Counted from the stretch's first letter, positions 31,513-40,680 are shown. The stretch: DNA of 64,000 nt from Aldehydirespirator sp965205155 (GCA_965205155.1 OZ242033.1:806001-870000), one strand, 5' to 3'. Numbers and translations are program-made. Notes: generated by a model from the letters alone, not told the origin.

Positions 31513-32532
31513 CGGCTCCGACGGTCGGTTGAGATCGGAGCCCGCTGCGGTCAGATCGAACGGTCGGCCGTTCACACATCCGTGCTCCACGAGTCGGTCG
31601 AGTTCTTCAGCAGTAACCACAACCTGCGCGCCTCGCCGCGACCGCGACAGAGCCGTGAGGGCCTGTCCGCAGTCGAGCCCTCGGGGGAAGTCGCCGTCGA
31701 GCAAGCCATGCAGGACCCCGGTGGCGAGAGCGTCGCCGGTACCCGCCCGGTCGACCGAGACTACCGTCTCCCCGCCCCGACAGAACCGCTGCGAGCCAGA
31801 CCGGGCAATCAAGCCGCTGGCGCCCACGGACATCACGATCTTGTCAGCAGAGGTGAGGGCGGCGAGGCCGTCCAGCACTTCTTCGTCGGGACCGGCCAGC
31901 CCGAACGCTCTTCGCGCGTCGCGTGCGGCGCAGAACAGCAAGTCCACATCGCCCAGCAGTGGCACGACCGTCGCCTGTACATCTTGGGCCGTCCATTGGG
32001 TCGCGCGGCAATTCACATCAAGGCTCACGGACACGCCGGCGGCGCGCGCGGCCTCCACCGCCTGCCCGACAACGGTGCGGACCAGGGCCGAAGCTGCCAT
32101 AGCGTTGCAGGTCACATGGAGCCAGCGCGTGTCCAGCAGATGGCTCCAGTCGATCTGGTCCGGCGTCAAGTGGCAATAGGCTGAATCGGCCCGGTCACAC
32201 AGAACAGCGCCCCCACAGCCTCGGCCACTACGAGTTCGGTTGCTTTCACAGTAGTGCAGCGCGACCCGCTTGCCTGTCATCCAGACAACCCCGGAGGTAT
32301 CCACACCGTGAGCCCGGATAGCCCCCTCGACGCGCGCGCCGAGCACAGTGTCTGGGAGCGAACTCACCCAGCCGACGCGACGTCCCAGCCGAGCTAGATT
32401 CGCCGCGACGTTGGCCTCGGCCCCCACGACGTCCATCTCGAAGCATGTCGCGTTCTCGAGGCTCGACCCCGGGGCGGGCATGAGCCTCAGCCCTGCCTCC
32501 CCGACCGCGATGACATCACGCGCCTTACTCAC
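31480..32532 (-). CDS. PfkB-family sugar kinase, 2-keto-3-deoxygluconate kinase-like
   Basis: The 350-residue ribokinase-fold protein has an N-terminal GEAGLRLMP and GAEANVAANLARLG (substrate loop) and the C-terminal anion-hole/catalytic-base motif DRAGTGDALATG (base Asp at about 267), equivalent to DTxGAGDxF. Gene-level similarity is to KDG kinases, which phosphorylate 2-keto-3-deoxygluconate, an intermediate of glucuronate breakdown; the exact sugar is uncertain. The start is set by GGAGG just before the GTG at 32532. The 3' end overlaps lysR tail to tail. Confidence 0.8.
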   Translation of the reverse strand: MSKARDVIAVGEAGLRLMPAPGSSLENATCFEMDVVGAEANVAANLARLGRRVGWVSSLPDTVLGARVEGAIRAHGVDTSGVVWMTGKRVALHYCESNRTRSGRGCGGAVLCDRADSAYCHLTPDQIDWSHLLDTRWLHVTCNAMAASALVRTVVGQAVEAARAAGVSVSLDVNCRATQWTAQDVQATVVPLLGDVDLLFCAARDARRAFGLAGPDEEVLDGLAALTSADKIVMSVGASGLIARSGSQRFCRGGETVVSVDRAGTGDALATGVLHGLLDGDFPRGLDCGQALTALSRSRRGAQVVVTAEELDRLVEHGCVNGRPFDLTAAGSDLNRPSEPSILVGEVSGG

Positions 32533-32968
32533 TTGCCCTCCACCTTTCACAACCTGAAAGTCCTGCCTATGGGAGAACTGGTCTCCGCGAACAACCGAAC
32601 AACGTCAACACCGGCTCACGGCAAACAACGAGAAGGCTGGTGCACCCCCGAGCAACCTCCGCAAGACGCAAGTCGGGCTGTCGCCGCCGGGCGCCTGTCC
32701 GCTAGTACGACAGGCCCAGTCCAAGCCGGCTGGCCACTTGCCGAGCGGCCGACGATCTAAACACATCGTTTCATTCTAGCGCCATTGTGACAGCGCGTGC
32801 AAGGGTTGCGCCAAGAATGTAGCGCTGACTATTGAACCCGATGCCATCATTACAGGAAGGCAGGGGTGCGCTGGAGGGCGATGCGACGTTACTGGCACCT
32901 TCTTGAGGGTGGCGTCAGGCCGCGTGTCGGTCGCCGGTATTCTGTTGGGGAGCAACAAGGTGGGAAGC
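32533..32968. other. intergenic region between the sugar kinase and a TetR gene
   Basis: No gene was found. This 436-bp stretch must hold the divergent promoters of the kinase (minus) and TetR (plus). A relatively AT-rich segment at 32755-32860 is the likely promoter/operator area, but I could not define boxes with confidence. Confidence 0.4.
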
Positions 32969-33640
32969 ATGGCCCGATCCAGCGATCTTGCGCGACACCG
33001 CGCCGAACGTGGGGACGAGCCCTCGAACCGTGAATCCGAGATCATCGACGCGGCCGAGGCGTTGTTCCTAGAGCGCGGCATCTCGGCCACAACTGTCATC
33101 GACATCGCTCAACGCGCCGGCGTGTCCCGGGCCACGCTCTATCGCTACGTCGCCGGGCGAGACGAGTTGGCCTTCGCGGTAGCCGAGCGGATGATCCGGA
33201 GATTGGCCACCAAGGCCCGCCAGGCGGTGCCCGCGGGGGCGGGGCCGGTTGCAGCCGCGAGAGCCGCGCTCGGAGCACTGATCACGCATTTCGAGCACAA
33301 CCGCGACGCGCACATGTACCTCGCGGTGTTGGACAGCTACAGGCCGTTCCACAGCATCAGCGAGGAATACGCGCGTCGGCATAGGTTTCACTCACGCAAG
33401 GCCCTCCGCCTAGGCGAGCATCCGACGTCCGACTCCCTCGACGATGACACCGCTGAACGGTTGGTGACCCTCACGAACATACTGATGGGCGTGCTAGGCC
33501 GATACGCCATCAAGGGCGACACCTTCGACCGCCCGGTCGCGCTGGACACACAACTCCGGCACCTGGAAGTACTCGTGCTCAACTACTTCGACACGATCAT
33601 CGTCCCACAGGCCAAACCGCCCGCGCCCAAGCCCCGCTGA
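32969..33640 (+). CDS. TetR-family regulator, paralogue of the 14.0 kb gene
   Basis: The 223-residue TetR protein has an HTH of ALFLERGISATTVIDIAQRAG and TLYRYVAGRDEL. The ATG at 32969 is preceded by AAGGTGGG. It resembles the TetR at 13283-14032 over its whole length, including the C-terminal YFDTI(I/V)xP end, so they arose by duplication. The operators probably differ, since no TGAG-N6-CTCA site was seen next to this gene. Confidence 0.9.
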   Translation: MARSSDLARHRAERGDEPSNRESEIIDAAEALFLERGISATTVIDIAQRAGVSRATLYRYVAGRDELAFAVAERMIRRLATKARQAVPAGAGPVAAARAALGALITHFEHNRDAHMYLAVLDSYRPFHSISEEYARRHRFHSRKALRLGEHPTSDSLDDDTAERLVTLTNILMGVLGRYAIKGDTFDRPVALDTQLRHLEVLVLNYFDTIIVPQAKPPAPKPR

Positions 33641-33692
33641 TGACCTGGCACCAGCGGGGAGCCTCAACTGTCAGAGGGTGACTGACCAGCGG

Positions 33693-34010
33693 TCACAGAC
33701 CTAGCACGGCTCGAAGTCCGTCATCGATGGCATCGCCCAGAGCATGGGGCAGCCGGCCCACGCGTTCCCCCAGCCATGAGCGATCGACAAGCTCCAATCC
33801 GAGCGGCACCGCTACAGAGTCAGCGGGCAGGCCGGTCACCGCAGCATCGAGCAGGACATTGCCGGCCAGACCAGCCCGATCGAGGTTCGAAGTCAGGGGC
33901 ACGACATGTGTCTGCCAGACATCGACATCGAGAACGTCGCCCGAGGACACGACGACACAGGGTCGACGCTTGTCGAGATCGATCCAATAGACCTCGCCGC
34001 GCGCTACCAC
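33693..34010 (-). CDS. mazF: MazF/PemK-family toxin (endoribonuclease)
   Basis: The 105-residue protein opens with the MazF signature RGEVYWIDLDKRRPCVVVSS and continues with THVVPLTSNLDRAG and a SVAVPLGLELVDRSWLG segment. MazF toxins cut mRNA at short sequences and are neutralised by the partner antitoxin. The GTG start overlaps the antitoxin stop by 7 bp, so the pair is translationally coupled. Confidence 0.92.
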   Translation of the reverse strand: MVARGEVYWIDLDKRRPCVVVSSGDVLDVDVWQTHVVPLTSNLDRAGLAGNVLLDAAVTGLPADSVAVPLGLELVDRSWLGERVGRLPHALGDAIDDGLRAVLGL

Positions 34011-34234
34011 GGCGCTGATCGCTCCATCCGCTCACCAACCGCCAAGGCGTCCTCGGGGGTCAAGAGCTCGGGTGCGGCCAGCGCTGCATCAGCTTTCAGC
34101 TGATCGGCGAAGGACCTCGTCGACTGGGCCGCGTGGCGCCGGAGTTGATCGGTCACCCACCTCGAGAAAGGCATGCGCAAGCTCTCGATGATCGGCACGA
34201 CGTCATCGGGCACGCTGATGGTCTTGTTCGGCAT
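34004..34234 (-). CDS. MazE-type ribbon-helix-helix antitoxin
   Basis: The 76-residue protein begins PNKTISVPDDVVPIIESL, an RHH-like DNA-binding start. A helical region follows (FSRWVTDQLRRHAAQSTRSF) and a flexible C-terminus that would wrap around MazF. The ATG at 34234 lies inside a 21-bp palindrome, and a TATAAT box ends six bases upstream, so the mRNA is probably leaderless. Autoregulation by the MazEF complex at that palindrome is expected. Confidence 0.85.
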   Translation of the reverse strand: MPNKTISVPDDVVPIIESLRMPFSRWVTDQLRRHAAQSTRSFADQLKADAALAAPELLTPEDALAVGERMERSAPW

Positions 34235-34253
34235 GTACGTATTATACGTACAT
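34233..34253 (-). promoter_or_regulatory. leaderless promoter and 21-bp palindromic operator of the mazEF pair
   Basis: ATGTACGTA and TACGTACAT are perfect 9-bp arms around TTA. On the minus strand the centre is TATAAT (34246-34241), six bases before the antitoxin ATG, which itself forms one end of the palindrome. Repressor binding would block both polymerase and the 5' end of the message. Confidence 0.8.
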
Positions 34254-34317
34254 ATTGACTGGGCGCGGGTGGGTGCGAGCCTGAGTTCTCCTGGCCTCGG
34301 CAACGGTGACGAGGCCG

Positions 34318-37300
34318 TCAGTTCCGGAGGGCAACCGCCCGACCGAGGAAGCTGGCCATTTGGGCTCTGGTTGTTGATTGTCGTGGGCAGTACCTGATCG
34401 GGTCACGGAGGCAACCCACGGTGATCCGGGCCGCGAAGAGGGCATCGATGTCGGCGCGGTGGACGGTGTCGGCGGTGTCAGCGAACCCGGCCTCCGCCGC
34501 GGGTGCCAGCTCGAAGGCTCGAGCCAGGAAGCTGGCCATCTGCCCGCGGGTGACGGGCTTGTTGGGGCAGTACCTCGCCGGCGGCTCCGTCGAGCAACCG
34601 ACAGTGATGCCCAGTTCCGCCAGACGCTCCACATGAGGGGCCCACCACACGTCTCCGTCGATGTCCTCGAACCGGACCAGCCGGGCGGGCTGAGGTTCGG
34701 CGCCGTCGACCACTCGTATCAGCCACACTGCCATCTCCCAGCGAAGCAGCGGCTCAAGCGGGCACAGCAGGCCGCCGCCGCAGCCGGTGCCCTCCAGCAC
34801 GCCGCTGGCCGCCAGCGCGCGCACGGACTGCTCATGCACACCCGCCTCCTCGAGGTCGGCGAACGCCTCGGCTTCCTCGGGCTCCTCAGCACCAGCGGGT
34901 GCCCCGCCGCCGCCGCCACCACCGCCTCCACCATCACCTTCGCGGCCGGAGGATCGACGAACGGTGATGGTGACGGCGATACGGCCCGACAGGCCGGACG
35001 TGTCCGCCGCGATCACCACGACCGAGTACCTCGACTTGCTCCCGTCGTCCAGGGGGTGCCGGGTCTGCAACTGGCCCGAATCGCCGTCGAGGTGGAACGA
35101 AGACGCGTCAGATCCAGCGAGGGTGTAGGTCACACGGTCGCCTTCAGGGTCTCTGGCAACCAGCGGCGGGCCCACATTCTCGCCCGGCGCGGCGTTCTCG
35201 GAGACGAAGTGTTCGGTGGTCTGCGTGGCGAAGGCCGGGGCCTCGTTCACGTCGGATACGTTGATGCTCACGGTGATCGCGGCGTGTTCTCCTGCGAGGT
35301 CCATCGCGGTCACGGTGACTGCGTAGGCGGACCGCCTCTCGAAGTCCAGTTCAGCCTTCGTACGGAGTTGGCCTGAGTGCTCGTCGAGGTCGAACGACGG
35401 AAGGTCGGATCCTCCTAGCACGTAGTTCAGCGTGTCGCCGCTGTCGGGATCCTCGGCCGTCACCGGCAACCCGATGGGTGTCCCGCTTGCGGCCGACTCG
35501 TCCACGCTGCGAACGCCGGTCTCGCTGGTTGGAAACCGTGGTGGATGGTTCGACTCGGGCGGGGCCTGGACGGGGTTGGCGGAGACAGCCAGCGCAGTCT
35601 TACCAGACCCCTCTCCGTCGGAGTATCGAGCCTCCGCCCGAATGAAGCTGTTCAGATCGTCATCGGACGGGGTGTAGCGGGCAGACGCTGCGCCGACGAT
35701 GGTGCTCCAATCGCCTCGGTCTGAGGATCTTGCCCACGCCCAGGTGACGCCGGAAACGCTTCCGTCTGGGTCGGTGAGAGCCGCTGCCGTCTCCACCCCC
35801 ACCCTGGGCTGGGACGACGACAGGTCGATCGTCCCGGCCTCCTCCACGTTCGTTACCGTGACGGACACATCCAGCGACGCCGTATTGGGGCCGTCGGAGG
35901 CCTGTACGGTCACCGCGTAGACGCCGTCACGGTCGGCGTCCGACGGCTGCTCGTAGTCCAGCGCCTTCCTCGGAGAGAGCTGCCCTGCGCGGCTGATCGA
36001 GAACGCCAAGCCGTCGTCGCCTGCGAGGGACCAGGCTACGTCTTCTCCCTCAGGGTCCTCGGCTGCGTACCGACCCAGGGTGGATGTGCGGCCCTCGGCG
36101 TATTCGACGCTGGCGTTGCCGGTGATCGACGGTGGTTCGTCGACATCGATGACCACGATCGTCAAAGTGACGCTGTCGCTGAGGCCCCACGGGTCCGTGG
36201 CGGTGACGACAACCTCATATGACTGCTTGCTCTCAAAATCAAGCTCGTGATTGGACCTCAGTTCCCCCACGGAGGCGTCCGGGACGGTGAAGGAGGAAGC
36301 ATCCGGTCCGCTCAGGGAGTATGTCAAGGCGTCTCCGTCGCGGTCGGTGGCCGTCACCGTGGCGACCGTCGTCGAGAGCTCGCTGTTCTCGACCACGCTC
36401 CCGGTATCGGCGTCAGCCGGGAACGTTGGCGACCTGCTGGGGACGACCCTGAGGATCCTGTCCGAGCCGCCGCCGTTGGAAGTGGTGATGTACAGGGCTC
36501 CGTCGGGGCCGAGCATCGGGGTCCGGAGCCTCCCGTAGTTTCTGGCAAGCCGGGTCGGGATGACCAGACTCACGAAGGAACCGTCCGCGTCGAAGTCGAA
36601 GATCAGCAGCGATCTGGTTCCCAGCGTGGCCACCGCGAGCCGGCCTTCCCACTCGGCCCAGGCGTCTCCCTCGAGGAAGATGCCTCCGCTGGGAGCCACC
36701 GTCGGGTAGCCCGACGACCACTTGGCTTCGACCGCGTCCGGGAACTCCGCGAGATCGGTCATGGAGGAGCGGATGTCGTAGCCGGATTCTTCGTCGTCCG
36801 AGGCCGGGTCCCAGCCGTAGTTGCCGCCGCGCTCCAGCAGGTTGATCTCGTCGTCCCAGGCCGGGCCGTGCTCCACCGCCCACATCTCCTCCGTGCCCGG
36901 ACGCTGTGCCAGGCCCTGCGGGTTCCGATGGCCGTAGCTGTAGATCAGCGGCGAGTTGGGCGAGGAGAAGGGGTTTGTCGGCGCTCCCGAGCCCGTTGAC
37001 GCGTCGACCCTCAAGATTTTCCCGCCGAGCGAGTCCAGGGACTGCGGGTTCGTCCCGACGAAGGCGTCGCCGGTCGAGATCCACAGGTAACCCTGCGGAC
37101 CGAAGCGCAACCGGCATCCGCTGCCGATGTTCGTGCCGGGGATGCCGCCGACGAGGGGGTCAGCGACTCGGGTTGCCTCCTTGTAGGCGGCGTCTATCGT
37201 CCAAGCGACGACCTGGACCCCTCCGCCGGAGTGTCCTTGGCACGTGTAGAACCTTCGGTTGGAGGAGAAGCTCGGATCGACGACGATCCCCATCAACCCG

Positions 37301-38250
37301 CGCTCGCCCGCGCTGACCAGGTCGCTGAGGTCGGCAGTGACGGTCTGGACCGTGCCGTCCGCGAGCCGGCTGCTGAGCACTCCCGACCGCTGCGTGAACA
37401 GCATCGTCCCGTCGGGCGCGAACGCGACGTCCCACGGGATCGTCAGACCGGAGACCAGCGTGACGACGGTGAGGGGCGGCGCGGGGGCAGCGGGGCTGAC
37501 CGCGTGGTCAGACACTGCGATAGCCCTCTTGCCGGAGCCGTGACCATCGGTGTAGGTCGCCCAGGCCCGGATGTATCTCCCCCGTTCGGTGGCGGTCGGC
37601 ACGAAGAGCGACCAGAGACCGAAATCACTGACGTACCACTGTTTCCTGTCCTTGGACCTCGACCAGTACCAGGTCACGTCGCTCACGCTCCCGTCCGGGT
37701 CGCTGAGAGTCGCCCTGAGCACTGTTCCCATCTGGGGCTGCGCCGGATGGAGGGATACAGTGCCGGCCTCGTCCACATTGGTGACGGTGACGCTCACATC
37801 GATGGTGTCGTCGATCGTCGTGTCCGGGTTGCCGTCGGCGTCCTTCCCGTCGTGGACCGACATCGTGAACGAGTAGCTGGTCTTCGTCTCATAATCGAGC
37901 GACCCGCTGCTGAGCAGCTGGCCGGTCGATTGATCGACATCGAAGGCGCCGGCATCGTCGCCGGAGATCGTGTACGTCAGGGTGTCGCCGTCGGGGTCGG
38001 CGGCTGCCACCGGCGAGCCGATGCGGGAGCGGGCGGCCGTATTCTCAGCCAAGTTGCGCTCGCCGGACTCGGAAGACGGGAATGTCGGCGGACTGTTGGC
38101 AGTCTGCGCGGAGACCGGCAGACGATCGATGAGCGACATCGTGACGGTGACCAAGGCTGTGGCCACCACCAGGAATGTGGCTCGGCGCGGTGCACGAAAA
38201 CAGCTTCCAAGCATGGTCAGCCCCCAAGAACTCCTAGCTTCGACTCGCAT
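34318..38250 (-). CDS. giant surface protein: cadherin-like repeats, sugar/sorbosone dehydrogenase domain, SLH anchor
   Basis: The 1310-residue exported protein has a signal peptide ending near VSAQ, cadherin-like repeats (~53-160; LDYETKTSYSFTM) and an Ig-like domain (~165-255). A six-bladed propeller of the PQQ-dependent glucose/sorbosone dehydrogenase type lies at ~262-605 (GLTIPWDVAFAPDG, RFYTCQGH, SYGHRNPQGL, YGWDP). More cadherin/Ig-like repeats (~610-1100), a run of ten Gly, and three SLH-like repeats (~1120-1310; ITVGC...VTRGQMASFLARAF) follow. It would be wall-anchored and may oxidise or bind sugars at the surface. PQQ use is not shown. The ATG at 38250 fits an extended -10 promoter 22 bp upstream. 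Confidence 0.88.
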   Translation of the reverse strand: MRVEARSSWGLTMLGSCFRAPRRATFLVVATALVTVTMSLIDRLPVSAQTANSPPTFPSSESGERNLAENTAARSRIGSPVAAADPDGDTLTYTISGDDAGAFDVDQSTGQLLSSGSLDYETKTSYSFTMSVHDGKDADGNPDTTIDDTIDVSVTVTNVDEAGTVSLHPAQPQMGTVLRATLSDPDGSVSDVTWYWSRSKDRKQWYVSDFGLWSLFVPTATERGRYIRAWATYTDGHGSGKRAIAVSDHAVSPAAPAPPLTVVTLVSGLTIPWDVAFAPDGTMLFTQRSGVLSSRLADGTVQTVTADLSDLVSAGERGLMGIVVDPSFSSNRRFYTCQGHSGGGVQVVAWTIDAAYKEATRVADPLVGGIPGTNIGSGCRLRFGPQGYLWISTGDAFVGTNPQSLDSLGGKILRVDASTGSGAPTNPFSSPNSPLIYSYGHRNPQGLAQRPGTEEMWAVEHGPAWDDEINLLERGGNYGWDPASDDEESGYDIRSSMTDLAEFPDAVEAKWSSGYPTVAPSGGIFLEGDAWAEWEGRLAVATLGTRSLLIFDFDADGSFVSLVIPTRLARNYGRLRTPMLGPDGALYITTSNGGGSDRILRVVPSRSPTFPADADTGSVVENSELSTTVATVTATDRDGDALTYSLSGPDASSFTVPDASVGELRSNHELDFESKQSYEVVVTATDPWGLSDSVTLTIVVIDVDEPPSITGNASVEYAEGRTSTLGRYAAEDPEGEDVAWSLAGDDGLAFSISRAGQLSPRKALDYEQPSDADRDGVYAVTVQASDGPNTASLDVSVTVTNVEEAGTIDLSSSQPRVGVETAAALTDPDGSVSGVTWAWARSSDRGDWSTIVGAASARYTPSDDDLNSFIRAEARYSDGEGSGKTALAVSANPVQAPPESNHPPRFPTSETGVRSVDESAASGTPIGLPVTAEDPDSGDTLNYVLGGSDLPSFDLDEHSGQLRTKAELDFERRSAYAVTVTAMDLAGEHAAITVSINVSDVNEAPAFATQTTEHFVSENAAPGENVGPPLVARDPEGDRVTYTLAGSDASSFHLDGDSGQLQTRHPLDDGSKSRYSVVVIAADTSGLSGRIAVTITVRRSSGREGDGGGGGGGGGGAPAGAEEPEEAEAFADLEEAGVHEQSVRALAASGVLEGTGCGGGLLCPLEPLLRWEMAVWLIRVVDGAEPQPARLVRFEDIDGDVWWAPHVERLAELGITVGCSTEPPARYCPNKPVTRGQMASFLARAFELAPAAEAGFADTADTVHRADIDALFAARITVGCLRDPIRYCPRQSTTRAQMASFLGRAVALRN

Positions 38251-38271
38251 CTCTATAGCAGGATGTTAGTG

Positions 38272-38280
38272 ATTATAGCA
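38272..38280 (-). promoter_or_regulatory. extended -10 promoter of the surface-protein gene
   Basis: TGCTATAAT on the minus strand is a consensus extended -10 (TGn-TATAAT). It gives a leader of about 15-20 nt to the ATG at 38250. Confidence 0.55.
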
Positions 38281-38423
38281 GAATCATAACACAAACTTTG
38301 ATGCGAGTTGCTTCGGTCGCTTGTTGAGCGCCTCCGGCTGACATGCCACTGTGAGCGATCAGTGGAAGTCGCGTTTTGTGATCACGCGAATTCGCGTCGG
38401 GTGATCGGGATTCTCCTGGCTTG

Positions 38424-38699
38424 ATGACCATCACCGCCGACGAAAAGGGCATCACGTCGGCCAACGCGGCCGAGATGGCCGCCAGCCCGCCTGATGCGGA
38501 GGCGCGCCGCCTGCTCGGCGGTGACGGCGAGTTGCAGACCGCGATGGACCTGGCCCCCGACGCCTTCCTCCAGGCGATCTCCCAGGTGGGCAACTACGGC
38601 GAGATCCTCGGCCGCCACCTCGAACCGGCCGGTTTGACCCGCGCCGGCACAGTCAACGCGCGCGACGGCGGCCTCATCTACGCCCCACCAGCCCGATAG
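38424..38699 (+). pseudogene. 3' fragment of an amino-acid ABC transporter binding-protein gene
   Basis: The ~91-residue frame ends VGNYGEILGRHLEPAGLTR...GGLIYAPPAR, matching the C-terminus of family 3 (polar amino acid) solute-binding proteins. The N-terminal ~250 residues, including any signal peptide, are absent. The frame begins abruptly after a 14-bp palindrome (38384-38397, ACGCGAATTCGCGT), so this is a deletion remnant. Confidence 0.6.
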
Positions 38700-39309
38700 G
38701 GCCCCACACGAAGTTCGGGCTACAACGCCGGCGACCGCCTGCACACAGCGTCGGCATCTACCTGGAGAGCCTCCCGCAGGGAGAATTCAAGGCACACCAG
38801 GGGGGTCGAACTCGAGGTCGTCGAGGCTTCGCCAAGGGGCCGCGTTGGCGGCGTGTCCGAAAGCGGACTCTCGCCACGAACTGCATACACACACCTCATG
38901 AGAGTTGCATACAGATGCTCCCAGGACTCCCAGGAATTGTATACAGATGCTCCCAGGACTCCCAGGAATTGTATACAAACCTCATCGGAGATTGTATACA
39001 CAAACTTCCACAATAAATACTCAAAAGATGCGCGAGTAATAGCGCACAGTGGGATATATTCGCCCGGACTTTCGGGGCGTCTCGCCCTGAAAACCGCTCC
39101 GCTGCAGGTGGCAGCGGGCCTGTACTGACCGAATGAAACCGATAGAGCCGATGCTGGTGACAGGGGGCCATGATGACCGTGTTCGACGCCGGGAGCGACA
39201 GCAGCAGGATGCGGCTCCTTCTGCGGGCGGCCATGCCCGCTGCCATTGTCCGAGTCTGCGTTCTGGTCCTTGCTGCCGGCCGTCGCCTGCAACCCGCGGG
39301 AGGCCCGTC
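38700..39309. other. intergenic region upstream of the Fn3 protein gene
   Basis: Besides the repeat array, this 610-bp stretch has an AT-rich island at 38995-39060 likely to contain the Fn3 gene promoter. No protein-coding frame with family resemblance was found; minus-strand frames here simply read through the repeats. Confidence 0.4.
38881..39000. repeat. iteron-like array with five TG(C/T)ATACA boxes, arranged A-B-B-A'
   Basis: Cores TGCATACA or TGTATACA begin at 38882, 38906, 38938, 38970 and 38993. Two exact 32-bp units (38909-38940, 38941-38972) are flanked on each side by a 23-24 bp unit containing ACCTCAT..GAG. The array precedes an AT-rich segment and the Fn3 gene. It could be a multi-site operator, an iteron or a recombination site. 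Confidence 0.75.
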
Positions 39310-40680
39310 ATGACGCGGCGCGCCTGGCCCTCCCGTCTGTCCCCGCTCCTGCTGCTGGCGGCGCTGGCTGCCCTGGCGGGCCTCGTCGTCGGCGACGCGC
39401 CGCCCGCCTCCGCGAGCGACGGCACCACCACGCCGGCGCCAAACCGCGAGGCGGCGGTGGAGCTTCCCGGTCCGGTGACGGGCCTGGATCTGACGGTCAC
39501 GGCGGAGGGCGCCGTGACGGTGAGCTGGCAGGCCCCGGACACGGGCGGCGCGCCCAAGCGCTACATCGTCCACCTCAAGCCTGAGGGCGGCAAGCAAGGC
39601 AGCGGCAAGACCAAGAGGCCCAAGGCCAAGAAGACGACGGTGACCTTCGACAACTTGGAATCCGGCGCCACCTACAGAGTATGGGTGCGCGCCCAGAACG
39701 CAGCCGGCAAGGGCGAGCGGGTCCACTCCACCATCACGCTGCCCCAGGCGGAACCCCCGCCCCAGGAGACCATCCTGCCCAAGGAGATCACCCCGCCCCA
39801 GGAGCTCACCCTGCCCCAGAAAGTCACGCCGCCGGAGGAGATCAACCCGCCTGAGGACGTCGTCCCGCCGGACGACGGCGGCGGGCAGGGCCAGGGCACG
39901 GACCAGGCCGTGAAACAGGGCGACGGCCAGGGCGAGGACCAGACCTCTGACCAGGGCGAGGACCAGGGCACGGACCAGGCCGTGAAACAGGGCGACGGCC
40001 AGGGCAACGGCCAGGGCGAGGACCAGACCTCTGACCAGGGCGAGGACCAGGGCACGGACCAGGCCGTGAAACAGGGCGACGGCCAGGGCAACGACCAAGC
40101 CGTGTACTGGTACACGTTGCTAGATGTCGGGCAGGAGCAGGACGAGGACCAGGACCTCGAGCCCGCTCTGGTGAGCAATTTCGGCCAGGAGCGGAGACGG
40201 CTTGACTGGCCCACCAACAACTACGTGCTCGCGCAGGGGTTCACGACCGGGAACGCAGACACCACCCTGGAGGGCATCGAGGTGTCCATCCGCGCGACGC
40301 TGCACGCGGGGCACGTCGCGACGGTGCGTGCGGAGCTGTGGTCGGCGGCGGCGGGAGGCGAGCCCGGATCGAAGCTCGTCGACCTGGTCGTCCCCGACGT
40401 GGTGGCCAAGGGCCGCGTGGCCTTTGCGGCGCCGCCGGACACCGTGCTTTCGGCCGACACCACCTATCACTTCGTGCTGTACACCACCGGGAGGGTCGAC
40501 CTGCGGGTGGTCAACACCTTCTCTGTGGACGAGGACGCCGGCGGCGAGCACGGCTGGAGCATCTCTGACCTCAACCACTACATCAGGGCGCAGACGCCGG
40601 AGGGGCGCAGCTGGGTCGAGGAATCGGTCGACGGCATCATGTTGATGCGCGTCAACGGCGGCGACCAGCCCGGGCAATAA
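39310..40680 (+). CDS. secreted Fn3-domain protein with Gln/Asp/Gly repeats and choice-of-anchor-like domain
   Basis: The 456-residue protein starts at the ATG at 39310 (GGGAGG seven bases before). A signal peptide (LLLLAALAALAGLV...ASA) leads to a fibronectin type III domain (~45-150; VTVSWQAPDTGGAPKRYIVHL). A Pro/Glu linker and a repeat region follow (GTDQAVKQGDGQGEDQTSDQ, two and a half copies), then a C-terminal domain of the choice-of-anchor R kind (YVLAQGFTTGNADTTLEGIE onward). It lacks an obvious membrane anchor. Likely a secreted or surface-associated binding protein. Confidence 0.8.
   Translation: MTRRAWPSRLSPLLLLAALAALAGLVVGDAPPASASDGTTTPAPNREAAVELPGPVTGLDLTVTAEGAVTVSWQAPDTGGAPKRYIVHLKPEGGKQGSGKTKRPKAKKTTVTFDNLESGATYRVWVRAQNAAGKGERVHSTITLPQAEPPPQETILPKEITPPQELTLPQKVTPPEEINPPEDVVPPDDGGGQGQGTDQAVKQGDGQGEDQTSDQGEDQGTDQAVKQGDGQGNGQGEDQTSDQGEDQGTDQAVKQGDGQGNDQAVYWYTLLDVGQEQDEDQDLEPALVSNFGQERRRLDWPTNNYVLAQGFTTGNADTTLEGIEVSIRATLHAGHVATVRAELWSAAAGGEPGSKLVDLVVPDVVAKGRVAFAAPPDTVLSADTTYHFVLYTTGRVDLRVVNTFSVDEDAGGEHGWSISDLNHYIRAQTPEGRSWVEESVDGIMLMRVNGGDQPGQ
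39890..40105. repeat. 72-84 bp tandem repeats in the Fn3 protein gene
   Basis: The unit GGCACGGACCAGGCCGTGAA...GAGGACCAGACCTCTGACCA is repeated with a 12-bp insertion (GGCAACGGCCAG). It encodes a hydrophilic Gln/Asp/Gly-rich spacer. Confidence 0.8.

Noticed and set aside
38881..39000. Repeat array considered as a CRISPR
   Set aside because: Only two identical units occur back to back with no unique spacers, and there are no cas genes.
38720..39292. Minus-strand frame containing repeats like VLGASVYNSWESW
   Set aside because: It only reads through the iteron-like DNA repeats.
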